Position numbers and translations under genes: made by a program. A stretch of 39,607 bases of DNA from a virus: the IMG/VR virus record IMGVR_UViG_3300049432_000198, positions 1-39,607 of that record, one strand, 5' to 3'. Below are positions 6,619 to 14,984 of the stretch, piece after piece. Numbering within the stretch: position 1 is the stretch's first letter; each line of letters starts with the position of its first letter. The notes under the pieces were generated by a model that saw nothing but the letters and a program-made list of their open reading frames with translations, had not been told where the DNA came from and did not search any database.

Positions 6619-8448
6619 TCAGAAGGTCTCCACTGAAGCGGTCATATTGGTGAGCTCGCCGTCGAGCGGCTCGTTATCGAGGACGTGCATGATCGCCATC
6701 GCAACATCGGCGTGGCCGGTGTCGCCCGCGCGGCTTGCAACATAGGTTATCTGGCTCTGGCTCTTGGTGAGCTGGGCCCGAATCGACATGAAGCTCGGCG
6801 CGATGTCCTTATCGCTCAGGTCGAATTCGAGGCGGCCGGCGCGGATGACGCTCTTGGCTTTCAAGACCATGCGGGTCTTGCTCTCGACCGAGTAGGGGAT
6901 TTTCCGAGCCGTCGGGAATCGCTTGACGACCAACTGCCACACCGCGGAGCCGACGCCTTGGCCGTCGATCGCGATATGAGTGACGTTGTATCGGGTGAGC
7001 TGCTTCAGGATCAGAGCGGCTTGCTCTTCAAAGAGCAGACCTTTGATCCGGTGCTTTTCGAGGACTCGGAATTTGTCGCCTTTTTTCTGAGGCGCCGCGA
7101 TCACCACCAGTGCCGCGCTATCCCCGGCCGCGCTCTCGTCCGGATCGTAACCGATCCAGACTTCGCCGTCGCCGAACGGCCGAAGCCCGTAAGGGTCGAA
7201 GTCTTTCCACTTCTCGTAGCTGTCGATCCGGCAGCGCTGCATCAGCGCGAACGGGAACATCGACTCGGCGTCGTCGATGAAATTGCACATGTAGAGGTTG
7301 TCGAATACTTCCGGCGACTTGCGCCGGCGCAACTCCTCCACGTTGAACAGGTCGCAGCCGCCCCGCTCCGCGTCCTCGATCGTGACGATCTGGCGCCAGA
7401 TTCCGTCGCCACCAAGCGCGCCATCCTTCAGCGCGTCGTAGTAGGTGTCGATCTTCGTCCAGTCGGCCTTCGGCCGGCCATCGTTGAATTTCTCGCCGGT
7501 CCATTTTTTATAGGCCTGGTGCGCCTTGGTCGACGGCGTCGAGAAATAGGTCTCCCGGTACCGCTTCTGGCTCGCCATGCCGGCGGCGACATCGTCCGTC
7601 TTGTCGAAGGCCTGCGCCCAGAAGCACTCGTCGTAATAGAAATTCCCGTGCTCGCCCTGGGCGGTCCGGAAATTGGCCCCGAGGAAGAAAATCGTCGGCC
7701 GCTCGAGCGGCTGGCCGTTCTCATCGTCTCCGCGGTCGATGAGGAGATGCTCGCCCTTCAGGATCTCGCCCGTGACCCGGAAGACGAACTCGACAATATA
7801 TCGGCGGAAGATTTCAGCTTGGCGGCGCGAGGCCGAGAGGAAGATCTGGTTTCGGCCGGTCTCCAGCGCGTCGATCAGGGCTTCGTGCGCGAAATAGTCG
7901 GTCGCGCCGATCTGGCGGCTCTTCAGGATGAAGCGCGTCCGCTGGTTCCGGTGCGACCACCAAACCCGTTGATAATCGAAGCAGCGTTCGAGGAATGCCT
8001 CGCGCAGCTGCTCGGCCTGCTCGGCCGTTATCATATTCGGCCTGGGCTTTTTCTTCTCGCCCTTGTTCCGATTCTCGACCTTCGGATTCAGGTCGGCTTC
8101 ATTGCCGCTGTTCCGGTACCGCCGGCAGCGCTCGAACCGTTCGAGCTGGCGGCCGAGGAGGTCGATCTCCTTAAAGTCGTGGCCGGTTTTCTGCTCCTTC
8201 GCGACGAGCATGTTGTAGCGGGCGACGGTCGATTCCTCGGCCGCGCGGATCGACGGCGCCTCCTCCCACTTCTCCCGTTGCTTCCAGCTCGAGATAGTCG
8301 ATCGCTTTACGAGCTTGCCCTCGACCTTCAGGCCGAGGCGCTCAAACTCGTCCGCGATCTGCGTGACGCCCCAGCCCCGCCAGTAGAGGCTACGGGCCTC
8401 CCGGCGCACATCGGCGTATAGCGGTCTCTCGATCGGGGCGATCAGCAT
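6619..8448 (-). CDS. P: Terminase large subunit (P2 gpP-like ATPase/nuclease)
   Basis: This 609-aa protein drives DNA packaging and cuts cos ends together with the small subunit M. The N-terminal 60 residues contain a HTH-like segment (ARSLYWRGWGVTQIADEF). The ATPase motor follows, with the Walker A-like LKSRQIGATDYFA (about 175-187) and the Walker B YYDE (271-274). The nuclease domain begins near WIGYDPDESAAGD (431-443) with its first acidic metal ligand. Size and motifs match P2 gpP. The first base of the start codon lies 58 bp from the centre of a late dyad, and no clear ribosome-binding site precedes it. Confidence 0.95.
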   Translation of the reverse strand: MLIAPIERPLYADVRREARSLYWRGWGVTQIADEFERLGLKVEGKLVKRSTISSWKQREKWEEAPSIRAAEESTVARYNMLVAKEQKTGHDFKEIDLLGRQLERFERCRRYRNSGNEADLNPKVENRNKGEKKKPRPNMITAEQAEQLREAFLERCFDYQRVWWSHRNQRTRFILKSRQIGATDYFAHEALIDALETGRNQIFLSASRRQAEIFRRYIVEFVFRVTGEILKGEHLLIDRGDDENGQPLERPTIFFLGANFRTAQGEHGNFYYDECFWAQAFDKTDDVAAGMASQKRYRETYFSTPSTKAHQAYKKWTGEKFNDGRPKADWTKIDTYYDALKDGALGGDGIWRQIVTIEDAERGGCDLFNVEELRRRKSPEVFDNLYMCNFIDDAESMFPFALMQRCRIDSYEKWKDFDPYGLRPFGDGEVWIGYDPDESAAGDSAALVVIAAPQKKGDKFRVLEKHRIKGLLFEEQAALILKQLTRYNVTHIAIDGQGVGSAVWQLVVKRFPTARKIPYSVESKTRMVLKAKSVIRAGRLEFDLSDKDIAPSFMSIRAQLTKSQSQITYVASRAGDTGHADVAMAIMHVLDNEPLDGELTNMTASVETF

Positions 8449-8492
8449 GGTGGCGACGCTAACCGCGGCCGCCGTCCAACTTCGCGCTGGTC

Positions 8493-8520
8493 CTGTTGTA
8501 GCGGGCCGTTCCTACAACAG
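8493..8520. promoter_or_regulatory. Late dyad 1 (putative Ogr-type activator site, P/O divergent region)
   Basis: A 28-bp element with perfect 9-bp arms CTGTTGTAG and CTACAACAG around the spacer CGGGCCGTTC. It is the exact reverse complement of dyad 2 at 15608-15635. In P2 the divergent P and O promoters are controlled by Ogr at a dyad near -55; this site occupies the same place. Read in the leftward direction its spacing to the P start matches the other copies. The rightward gene O starts 111 bp away, so its promoter geometry differs. Confidence 0.75.
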
Positions 8521-8630
8521 GCCTCGCTTTACCCCTCCCCCCCTCCCGGTTCCATTTGGCGGCGACCGGCGCGCTTCGCTTTTCCCCCCGGCGGGGCGCG
8601 CCGGCACCGACATTTAGGACCGGAGCCATC

Positions 8631-9482
8631 ATGCCTCTCACCCGCTTTTTCCGCATCGCTGTCGAAGGCGCCACCGTCGATGGCCGCACGATCGACCTCA
8701 ACTGGATCAATGAGATGGCGGCCGGCTACGCCCCGGCCACCTACACGGCCCGAATCAATTGCGAGCATATCGCCGGCTTCAGCCCCGAGCCGCCTTTCAA
8801 CGCCTACGGCTCCGTCGTTGCCCTCCGCGCGGTCGATTTCGACATGCAGCTCGACGGCAAGACCGTCAAAAAGCGGGCGCTCGAAGCGCAGTTCGACGTC
8901 AACGACCAGCTGCTCGCGATCAACAAGAAGGGCCAGAAGCTCTTCACCTCCTGCGAGATCTCGCCCAACTTCGCCGGGACCGGCAAGGCCGGCCTGGTCG
9001 GCCTCGCGATCACCGACAATCCCGCTTCCCTCGGAACCGAGATGCTGGAGTTCGCCGGCAAGGCGAAGGTGAACCCGCTCGCGGCCCGGAAGACGGACGC
9101 CGGCAACCACTTCTCCGAAGCGATGGAGGTCTCCTTCGAGCTGGACGCTGGCGCCGGCGCCGGCGCCGACGACTGGACCTCCAAGCTGAAGGGCGTCCTT
9201 GACGGCTTCGCCGCCAAATTCAGTGGCGGCGCCCAGGAGCTGCCGAAGAAGGAAGAGCCCGTTGCGGGCGCCCCCTTCGACCAGGCCGCGTTCGCGACCG
9301 AGCTCGGCAAGGTCGTGACCGCGGCGATCGGCACCTACGCGGCGAAGGCCGACGGCCAGATCGCCGCCCTCTCCGGCCAGGTCACCGAGATGAAGGGGAA
9401 ACTGGAAACGACCGACGCCAGCTCGAATCGCCGCCCCCTCGGGACCGGCGAGCAGAGCAACTTTGCCAAAACCGACTGCTGA
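8631..9482 (+). CDS. O: Capsid scaffolding protein and maturation protease (P2 gpO-like)
   Basis: This 283-aa protein scaffolds procapsid assembly and cleaves itself and other head proteins. The N-terminal serine-protease domain shows Asp17 (VDGRTIDLNW), His46 (INCEHIAGF) and Ser107 (FTSCEISPNFAGTGKAG). These fit the D-H-S triad known for P2 gpO, with Ser at the identical position. The C-terminal half (about 150-283) is a helical, Ala/Lys-rich scaffold region. Start chosen at ATG 8631 after CCGGAGCCATC; an in-frame extension to 8556 is low-complexity and unlike the family. First gene of the rightward head operon. Confidence 0.93.
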   Translation: MPLTRFFRIAVEGATVDGRTIDLNWINEMAAGYAPATYTARINCEHIAGFSPEPPFNAYGSVVALRAVDFDMQLDGKTVKKRALEAQFDVNDQLLAINKKGQKLFTSCEISPNFAGTGKAGLVGLAITDNPASLGTEMLEFAGKAKVNPLAARKTDAGNHFSEAMEVSFELDAGAGAGADDWTSKLKGVLDGFAAKFSGGAQELPKKEEPVAGAPFDQAAFATELGKVVTAAIGTYAAKADGQIAALSGQVTEMKGKLETTDASSNRRPLGTGEQSNFAKTDC

Positions 9483-9513
9483 CCCGCCCCGTCAGACCGA
9501 CAAGGAAACCCAG

Positions 9514-10656
9514 ATGCACAGAGCTACCCGCGCCCTCTTCAACGCCTATGTCTCGCAGATCGCGCTCCTGAACGGGATCGACGTGGCCGATGCGACCACC
9601 AAGTTTTCCGTCGATCCGCAAGTCGAGCAGAAGCTCGAAGCGCGCATGCGCGAGCAGAGCGACTTCCTGCAGCGCATCAATATCGTCCCCGTCATCCAGC
9701 AGGAGGGCGAGAAGGTCGGAATCGACGTCAGCGGCCCGATCGCGAGCCGGACCAACACGGCCGCCGGCAACCGGCGCAACCCCGGCGACCCGACCAACGA
9801 CGGCGTCCTCGGCCGGTATCACTGCCGGCAGACCAACTTCGACCATAGCCTTCGCTATGCGAAGCTCGACGCCTGGCGCCACAAACCCGAGTTCCAGACG
9901 ATCATCCGCGATGTCATCCTGCGCCAGCAGGCCCGCGACCGGATCATGGTCGGTTTCAACGGAACCCACGCGGCCGTCCAGACCGACAAGGTAGCGTTCC
10001 CGCTCCTGCAGGACCTCAACGAGGGCTGGCTCACCAAGATTCGCACCAATACCCCGGCGCGCGTCCTCGATGACGGCGAGCTGACCGACCCGGTCATGGT
10101 CGACGGGAAGGACACCAACAAGGCGATCTATGTCGCCGACAACGTCGAGCTCTACAACGAGGCCGCCAACAACGGCGCCGGTAACGCCGACACGGCCCGG
10201 GCCGACTACGTCAACCTCGACGCCTTGGTGAAGGACGCGGTCCGCCTGATCGATGAATGGCATCGCGACGACACCGACCTGGTCGTCATCGTCGGCCGGG
10301 ACCTGGTGGACGACAAATATTTCCCGATCATCAACCAGGCCGCCAATACCGCGACCGAGATCGAAGCTCGCGATCGCATCCTCGCCTCGGCGAAGCAGAT
10401 CGGCGGCCTCCCGGCCGTGCGCGTTCCGTTCTTCCCGGCGAACGCGCTGCTCATCACCCGGCTCGATAACCTCTCGATCTATTGGCAGGAGGAGACGCGG
10501 CGCCGGCAGCTGAAGGACGAGCCCGAGTTCGACCGCATCGCCAATTATGAGAGCGTCAACGAGGATTATGTGGTCGAGGAATACGGCCTCGTCTCCCTTG
10601 TCGAGAACATCCGCGTGGCACCGAAGCCGGCGCCCGAGCCGGAGGAGGGGGCGTAA
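9514..10656 (+). CDS. N: Major capsid protein (P2 gpN-like)
   Basis: The 380-aa product is the HK97-fold shell protein. The start MHRATRALFNAYVSQIALLN lines up with the N-terminus of P2 gpN, so ATG 9514 is preferred over an in-frame start at 9463 that would overlap gene O. Other family segments are FSVDPQVEQKLEARMREQSD, INIVPVIQQEGEKVGI, GRYHCRQTNFDHSLRYAKL, VGRDLVDDKYFPIIN and DRIANYESVNEDYVVEEYG. Gene order O-N-M is conserved with P2. Proteolytic trimming by gpO is expected from P2 but cannot be read from the sequence. Confidence 0.96.
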   Translation: MHRATRALFNAYVSQIALLNGIDVADATTKFSVDPQVEQKLEARMREQSDFLQRINIVPVIQQEGEKVGIDVSGPIASRTNTAAGNRRNPGDPTNDGVLGRYHCRQTNFDHSLRYAKLDAWRHKPEFQTIIRDVILRQQARDRIMVGFNGTHAAVQTDKVAFPLLQDLNEGWLTKIRTNTPARVLDDGELTDPVMVDGKDTNKAIYVADNVELYNEAANNGAGNADTARADYVNLDALVKDAVRLIDEWHRDDTDLVVIVGRDLVDDKYFPIINQAANTATEIEARDRILASAKQIGGLPAVRVPFFPANALLITRLDNLSIYWQEETRRRQLKDEPEFDRIANYESVNEDYVVEEYGLVSLVENIRVAPKPAPEPEEGA

Positions 10657-10680
10657 GCCCCCGCCTGAGGAGCTGAACCG

Positions 10681-11418
10681 ATGAGCCTCGCCCGTCGCCA
10701 CCAAGCCCGCGTTCTCGCGCGGATCGCTACCGCGGCCGCCGTCGCCGCCGTTCGGCCGCCCTCGGGGCCGGAGGCGACGGAGTACGAGCATCAGAGGGCG
10801 CGCCTCGGCGTCGATCTTCGCCGGCTGAAGGAGCTTCAGTCGATCGAGGCGAAGATCGAGCTGAAGCGTCAGCTGCTTCCCGCTTACGTTCCCTGGGTGG
10901 ATGGCGTCCTCGACGCGGAGGCCGCCGGTCAAGGCGGCTTTCAGGACGACATCTTCACCCAGGTCATGGTCTGGCGGATCGACGTCGGCGATTTCGAGGG
11001 CGCGCTCCCTCTTATCTCGTACGTCCTCCGCCACGGCCTCGCCCTGCCCGAGCGCTTCGAGCGCACGGCTGCAACCATGATCGCAGAGGAGATCGCCGAG
11101 GCTGCCATCAAGCGTCTTGGGCAGGGCGAGGATTTCGGTTTCGATCTGCTTCAGCAGGTCGACGGCCTGACGGCCAAAGAGGACATGCCGGACCAAGTCC
11201 GCGCGAAGCTTCAGAAGGCGATGGGCCTGCAGCTCGTCCGGTCCGCCGCGGCGATCGAGCCCGGTGCCGACGGGCCCGCGGGCGGCAAGCGGGCCGCGAT
11301 CGAGGGAGCCCTGCGGTTCCTCCGTCGCGCGCTCGAGCTGAACCCAAAGGCGGGCGTGAAGGCAGAAATCGGAAAGCTGGAGCGCGAGGCGAAAGCCCTC
11401 GCGCCGCCGGCAGAATAG
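10681..11418 (+). CDS. M: Terminase small subunit (P2 gpM-like endonuclease subunit)
   Basis: This 245-aa protein pairs with gpP to recognise and cut cos DNA. Family segments are the basic N-terminus (MSLARRHQARVLARI), QSIEAKIELKRQLLPAY, the acidic DIFTQVMVWRIDVGDF region and ALPLISYVLRHGLALPERF. The length matches P2 gpM. It follows N by 24 bp with a GAGGAGCTGAACCG ribosome-binding region. The last 30 residues are Lys/Ala-rich. Confidence 0.93.
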   Translation: MSLARRHQARVLARIATAAAVAAVRPPSGPEATEYEHQRARLGVDLRRLKELQSIEAKIELKRQLLPAYVPWVDGVLDAEAAGQGGFQDDIFTQVMVWRIDVGDFEGALPLISYVLRHGLALPERFERTAATMIAEEIAEAAIKRLGQGEDFGFDLLQQVDGLTAKEDMPDQVRAKLQKAMGLQLVRSAAAIEPGADGPAGGKRAAIEGALRFLRRALELNPKAGVKAEIGKLEREAKALAPPAE

Positions 11419-11575
11419 TTTCGCCAGGCGGATCCTCCGCCAGGCTCACCAGCTCGCCCCACGGCGCTCGGGGGGCGGAGAAGCGACCGAAGGCGAAGCT
11501 CGATCGAGCCGTTACCCCAGGTCGACTCTCCCCACCCCCCGCTAGCCGCGGGGCGAACCAACCCGGAGGCCGAGC

Positions 11576-11818
11576 ATGGCCGAAGACTTCGACGTCCGCC
11601 GCCTCCGCCTCCGCCCGGGCGATTCCCTGGTCGTGCGCGTCCCGACGGCATCCTTCCTCGGCCGCGACCGCGGCGGCCCTTCCCGGGCCCAGATGATCGC
11701 CGGCTCGTTTCGGTCGACTCTCGACCAGGCCGGGCACGCGCGCGTCCCCGTCCTGCTCGTTTCCGAGGAGGTCGACCTCGCGGTTCTGGACGGCGGCACG
11801 CTGGCGAATTTCGGCTGA
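11576..11818 (+). CDS. Small phage protein between M and L, unknown function
   Basis: An 80-aa product starting MAEDFDVRRLRLRPGDSLVV with no recognised domain. It begins like proteins predicted to be mostly beta (RLRPGDSLVVRVP) and ends VDLAVLDGGTLANFG. Its stop codon overlaps the ATG of L (TGATG), which supports translation. The preceding 157-bp gap holds two GC hairpins, GGCGGA/TCCGCC near 11428 and CCCCGC/GCGGGG at 11537-11553, without T-runs; a processing site or cos-related structure are possibilities I cannot distinguish. Confidence 0.6.
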   Translation: MAEDFDVRRLRLRPGDSLVVRVPTASFLGRDRGGPSRAQMIAGSFRSTLDQAGHARVPVLLVSEEVDLAVLDGGTLANFG

Positions 11819-12303
11819 TGACCTTCGTCGCCGTAGCCCCCCCGCCCCCGCCGACCCCGCCGAGCTCGCCCCGGCCGGTCATCGTGCATGACGGCTGGTA
11901 CCCGCCCACGGACCCGGCGCAGCTGCGCGAAGCGATGCGCGTCACCGAGACCGTTACCGAAGCGCGCCTGGTCGAGGCGGTCTACTCCGCCCAGGACTAT
12001 GTCGGCCGGGAACTGCGCCGCTGGCGCCTCGATCGCGAGGCTGCCGGCGCCGCCTCGCTGGAGGCGGTCGAGCCCGACGTCCAGATTGACTTCGAGCCGG
12101 CGCTCGTCCGCCGGTACCGCCGCGCCGTCTTCAACCTGGTCATGGCCGACCTTTGCGAGACCTATCGCGACGTCACCGCGACGAAGGACGGCGCCGATCG
12201 CGCGGAGCAGAGGGCGCTTAGCTCGGCCGACTACCGCCGCAACGCGACCCACGCGATTCGGGATCTCCTCGGCGTCGACGCTACCGACGTGGAGCTGATC
12301 TAG
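11818..12303 (+). CDS. L: Head completion/stabilisation protein (P2 gpL-like)
   Basis: The 161-aa product fits the P2 gpL family, which completes filled heads and contributes to the head-tail joint. After a Pro-rich N-terminus it shows VIVHDGWYPPTDPAQLREAM, a helical core ARLVEAVYSAQDYVGRELRR, and RYRRAVFNLVMADLCETYRD followed by SADYRRNATHAIRDLLG. The start overlaps the preceding stop (TGATG) and its stop overlaps the start of X (TAGTG), so translation is probably coupled. Confidence 0.9.
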   Translation: MTFVAVAPPPPPTPPSSPRPVIVHDGWYPPTDPAQLREAMRVTETVTEARLVEAVYSAQDYVGRELRRWRLDREAAGAASLEAVEPDVQIDFEPALVRRYRRAVFNLVMADLCETYRDVTATKDGADRAEQRALSSADYRRNATHAIRDLLGVDATDVELI

Positions 12304-12515
12304 TGGCGGCGGCTCTCATCGTGCGCGCCCGCGCCGGCGAGACGCTGGACGCCTTGGTCTGGCGCGTCGTCGGGACGTCGGCCGTCGAGCCGGTTCTCGA
12401 AGCCAACCCCGGCCTGGCCGCCCTCGGAACGCTGCTCCCCGAGGGCCTGGCCGTCGCCCTTCCCGCCGCGGCCGCGGCGCCCTCGGAGCCTTCGGTTCCG
12501 CAGCTCTGGAATTGA
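12303..12515 (+). CDS. X: Tail protein X (P2 gpX-like)
   Basis: A 70-aa protein starting with GTG directly at the L stop. The pattern RARAGETLDALVWRVVG and VLEANPGLAALGTLLPEGLAVALP is the short LysM-like fold of the P2 tail protein X family, essential for tail assembly. The C-terminus is Ala/Pro-rich. Location after L matches P2, where X is followed by the lysis genes. Confidence 0.92.
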   Translation: MAAALIVRARAGETLDALVWRVVGTSAVEPVLEANPGLAALGTLLPEGLAVALPAAAAAPSEPSVPQLWN

Positions 12516-12517
12516 TA

Positions 12518-12868
12518 ATGGCCGACTTTCACCTTCCTCCGGAGATTATCGACGGGGCCCGAGCTATCGGGTCGACCCTGGCGCCTGGAGCAGTCGGCGC
12601 CGCAATCTCCCAAGCTTACAAGCCCGGACTGAAATACGGGCAGCGCCTGGTTCAGATCATGGTCGGAATCGGCGTCTCCTATTTCGCCAGCTTGGCGATC
12701 GGCGCGATCTTCGCCCCGGGCCCGCTGCTCGCTCAGTCGATCACGTTCGCCCTCGGAATGGTCGCCTACGAGGCGACGCCGCGCTTCATGACCCGGACGG
12801 TCGACGTGGTCGCCGAGCTGCCCGCCTGGATCATCGAAAAGGCCCTTTCGAAAAAGGATCTGAAATAA
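12518..12868 (+). CDS. Candidate holin / small membrane protein
   Basis: This 116-aa protein has two hydrophobic stretches (about residues 45-65, LVQIMVGIGVSYFASLAIGA, and 68-85, PGPLLAQSITFALGMVAYEA). Its position between X and the lysozyme gene is where P2 carries holin Y. Its sequence does not match a holin family that I recognise, so the call rests on membrane character and position. The chosen ATG (12518) is two codons after an alternative TTG. Its stop overlaps the lysozyme start (TAATG). Confidence 0.55.
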   Translation: MADFHLPPEIIDGARAIGSTLAPGAVGAAISQAYKPGLKYGQRLVQIMVGIGVSYFASLAIGAIFAPGPLLAQSITFALGMVAYEATPRFMTRTVDVVAELPAWIIEKALSKKDLK

Positions 12869-13533
12869 TGCCCGTCACTCGCCGCGAAGTCTTCGAAACA
12901 TTCCGCCCCTGGCTCGACGGCCAGGGTTACGCCAGCCCCGGCCGCATCGCCGCCGTCAACGGCTTGTGCGATCGCCTCGGCCTGGCCGCCAACGACAATG
13001 GCGACGACGCGGCCGCGGCGCCGGCGGCCGCGCCGGCGACGTTGACGTCGACCACCTACGACCGCGCAGCGATGCTCGAGGAGCTGGTCCGCGACGAAGG
13101 CGAGCGCCTGAAGGTCTACCGCTGCACCGCGGGCAAGCTGACGATCGGCGTCGGCCGCAACCTCGATGACGTCGGGATCTTCGCGCACGAAACGGCCGCC
13201 CTGGGCATCACCAAGGGCAGCTGCGCCCGAGACGGTATCACCAAGGAGCAGTCGCGATTCCTGCTCAATAGCGACGTCGACCGCGTCGATCGCGACCTCG
13301 ACCGTCATCTGCCCTGGTGGAGGAAGCTCGACCCGGTCCGCCAGCGGATCATGGTCAACATGGCCTTCAACCTCGGCATCGGCGGCCTCTGCGGCTTCAA
13401 AAACACGCTCGCGATGATCCAGGGCGGCAACTACGCCTCGGCCGCCGCCGGCATGATGCAGTCCAAGTGGGCCCGCCAGGTCGGCCCGCGCGCGAGCCGC
13501 CTCTCGGCGATGATGAAGGACGGCAGGGCGTGA
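12868..13533 (+). CDS. Endolysin, GH24 T4-type lysozyme
   Basis: This 221-aa enzyme is predicted to cleave the MurNAc-GlcNAc bond of peptidoglycan for host lysis. Residues 66-215 form the GH24 domain. The catalytic Glu is Glu77 (LVRDEGERLKVY), and Thr92 (KLTIGVGRNLDD) corresponds to T4 Thr26. The position equivalent to T4 Asp20 is Cys86 (YRCTAG). T4 lysozyme with Cys at that site is reported to be active, and many phage GH24 enzymes carry it, so this is probably functional. The N-terminal 60 residues (VFETFRPWLDGQGYASPGRI, then an Ala-rich linker) are an extra module that may aid binding. No secretion signal is visible, consistent with holin dependence. Confidence 0.92.
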   Translation: MPVTRREVFETFRPWLDGQGYASPGRIAAVNGLCDRLGLAANDNGDDAAAAPAAAPATLTSTTYDRAAMLEELVRDEGERLKVYRCTAGKLTIGVGRNLDDVGIFAHETAALGITKGSCARDGITKEQSRFLLNSDVDRVDRDLDRHLPWWRKLDPVRQRIMVNMAFNLGIGGLCGFKNTLAMIQGGNYASAAAGMMQSKWARQVGPRASRLSAMMKDGRA

Positions 13534-13751
13534 GGGTGCTCCGCGAACTCGACGTCCGTAGCCTCATCGCGCTGCTGATCGTCGCTGCGCTCCTCTACCG
13601 ATACGTCGCCGGCGACATCGACCTCGCCGACACCGTCAAGAGCGCCTTCATGATCGCCGTCGGCTACTTCCTCGGCTCGTCCAAGGGCAGCGCCGATAAG
13701 ACCCCCCCGCCGGCGGCCTCGTCGCCGGCCGCCGAAGGATCCCGCCAATGA
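13530..13751 (+). CDS. Small membrane protein in the lysis cassette
   Basis: A 73-aa protein starting with GTG that overlaps the lysozyme stop. It has two hydrophobic segments, SLIALLIVAALLYRYVAG (about residues 11-28) and SAFMIAVGYFLGSS (about 38-51), and a hydrophilic Lys/Pro/Ala tail. This is a plausible class II holin or antiholin, an alternative to the 12518 gene. The family is not recognised. Confidence 0.6.
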   Translation: MRVLRELDVRSLIALLIVAALLYRYVAGDIDLADTVKSAFMIAVGYFLGSSKGSADKTPPPAASSPAAEGSRQ

Positions 13752-13897
13752 CCGACGATCAGCAAATCCGTCTTGAGGCTCTGCGCCTAGCGAACTCCTT
13801 ACGGCCAGGAGACGGCACCAGCCTTGTACTGGAGGCCGACGTCATCGCGGACTTCCTCAGGAACGGCACATCACCCGGCAAGGGAAAGGACGCCTGA
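13748..13897 (+). CDS. 49-aa phage protein
   Basis: A short frame coupled on both sides: its ATG overlaps the previous stop (ATGA) and its TGA overlaps the next ATG (TGATG). The product (MTDDQQIRLEALRLANSL ... VIADFLRNGTSPG) is helical and resembles very short proteins seen beside spanin genes in sphingomonad prophages. Function unknown. The tight coupling is the main evidence that it is real. Confidence 0.6.
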   Translation: MTDDQQIRLEALRLANSLRPGDGTSLVLEADVIADFLRNGTSPGKGKDA

Positions 13898-14268
13898 TGT
13901 TCGGACTAAAGCCTGCTCTCGCTATGGCCCTGACAATCGGCGTTCTCGCCCTGGTCATCCTCTTCGCCGGGCCCGCGGCCTGTAACAAGATTCGCTCGAT
14001 GGGCGCTCAGGCGCGCCTTCAGGTTGAGCAAACCGACGCGCTCGGCAACAGCGCGGTCGACGCGATCGCAACCCAAGGCGCGGCTGCCAGCCGCGAGCGG
14101 ACGGCCGAGGAACTTACCCGAACCAACGACGAGGAGATTCGAAATGCTGAAGGGGCATCTGCGCCTGTCAATCCTGCTGTCCGCGACGCTGGCCGTCGCA
14201 GCCTGTGCCGGCGGGCCGCCTATCGTGACAGCGACCAATGTCGGCTGCGGGGAGCTGATCCCCGCTGA
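13897..14268 (+). CDS. Inner-membrane spanin (Rz-like) candidate
   Basis: A 123-aa protein with one N-terminal transmembrane segment (about residues 7-27, ALAMALTIGVLALVILFAG) followed by a periplasmic, probably helical region (ARLQVEQTDALGNSAVDAIA, ERTAEELTRTNDEEIRNAEG). The C-terminus has Cys residues (SLCRRAAYRDSDQC). Spanins of this type fuse the inner and outer membranes in the last lysis step. A lipoprotein gene starts inside it in another frame, which is the classic Rz/Rz1 nesting. Confidence 0.7.
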   Translation: MFGLKPALAMALTIGVLALVILFAGPAACNKIRSMGAQARLQVEQTDALGNSAVDAIATQGAAASRERTAEELTRTNDEEIRNAEGASAPVNPAVRDAGRRSLCRRAAYRDSDQCRLRGADPR

Positions 14269-14473
14269 CTGGAAGGCCGGCGTCGCGCCGGCGCCGCTGC
14301 CCGAGGGCGAGACCGTCGGCGACTGGGTTGCCTTCGGCGACGCCCAGACCGGGAAGCTCGACCAGGCCAACGGCCGCACCAAGGACGCGATCGGCATAGT
14401 CGAGCGCTGCGAGGCCCGCGACGCCCGCGCCGTCAAGCGCGCGAAGAGGGGCATGCTCGCCCGCATGTTCTGA
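14144..14473 (+). CDS. Outer-membrane spanin (Rz1-like lipoprotein) candidate
   Basis: This 109-aa product starts within the Rz-like gene in a different frame. It has a clear lipoprotein signal: LRLSILLSATLAVAAC with the acylated Cys at residue 21. The mature part (CGELIPADWKAGVAPAPLPE, then GETVGDWVAFGDAQTGKLDQ) is larger than classic Rz1 but fits similar proteins seen in alphaproteobacterial prophages. Start chosen at ATG 14144; an earlier in-frame start would lack the signal at its N-terminus. Confidence 0.72.
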   Translation: MLKGHLRLSILLSATLAVAACAGGPPIVTATNVGCGELIPADWKAGVAPAPLPEGETVGDWVAFGDAQTGKLDQANGRTKDAIGIVERCEARDARAVKRAKRGMLARMF

Positions 14474-14477
14474 GCAA

Positions 14478-14984
14478 ATGAAGAAGCACGAAAGCCTCCG
14501 CGCCGCCATTTTAGCGGCCAACCCGGCCCTCGTAACCGACCCGGACCAGCTTGCCGTCTTCATCGACAAGGGCAAGCTGGCGGCGCGGTATGGCGAGAAA
14601 GTCAGTTTCGAGTACCGCTACCGCTGCGTCATCATCGTCACCAATTTCAGCGGCAATCCGGCCCAGATCCTCTTCCCGGCCCTGCTTTGGGTCCGCGACA
14701 ACCAGGCCGAGACGTTGCTCAACCACGACGCCGGGGACCAGGCCCTCACCTTCGACGTCGTCGTCCTGGGCGAGAAGCTTTTCGATTTGGAGATTCAACT
14801 CGACCTGACGGAGGCCGTCGACGCCGTCCCGCAGCCCGGCGGTTACGAGCTCGTCTACCGGCCCGAGCCGCCAATCGACGCGGCCTTCGCCGGAATGGTC
14901 GCACCGCCGCTCCTGGGCGAGATCTGGGCGCACGGCGAGTTGCTCTGCAGCCGGCCAGGGGAGCCGTCAGAGCCTGGCCCCTGA
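14478..14984 (+). CDS. R: Tail completion protein (P2 gpR-like)
   Basis: A 168-aa protein matching P2 gpR in order and sequence pattern: MKKHESLRAAILAANPALVT, then LAVFIDKGKLAARYG, FEYRYRCVIIVTNFSG, and ILFPALLWVRDNQ. The central repeat-like section FDVVVLGEKLFDLEIQLDLT is characteristic of the family. R and S finish tails before head joining. The stop overlaps the start of S (TGATG). Confidence 0.9.
   Translation: MKKHESLRAAILAANPALVTDPDQLAVFIDKGKLAARYGEKVSFEYRYRCVIIVTNFSGNPAQILFPALLWVRDNQAETLLNHDAGDQALTFDVVVLGEKLFDLEIQLDLTEAVDAVPQPGGYELVYRPEPPIDAAFAGMVAPPLLGEIWAHGELLCSRPGEPSEPGP

Noticed and set aside
8208-8224. TGTTGTAGCGGGC inside the terminase gene, like half of dyad 1
   Set aside because: The second arm is missing and the bases are explained by coding for RYNML; probably chance.
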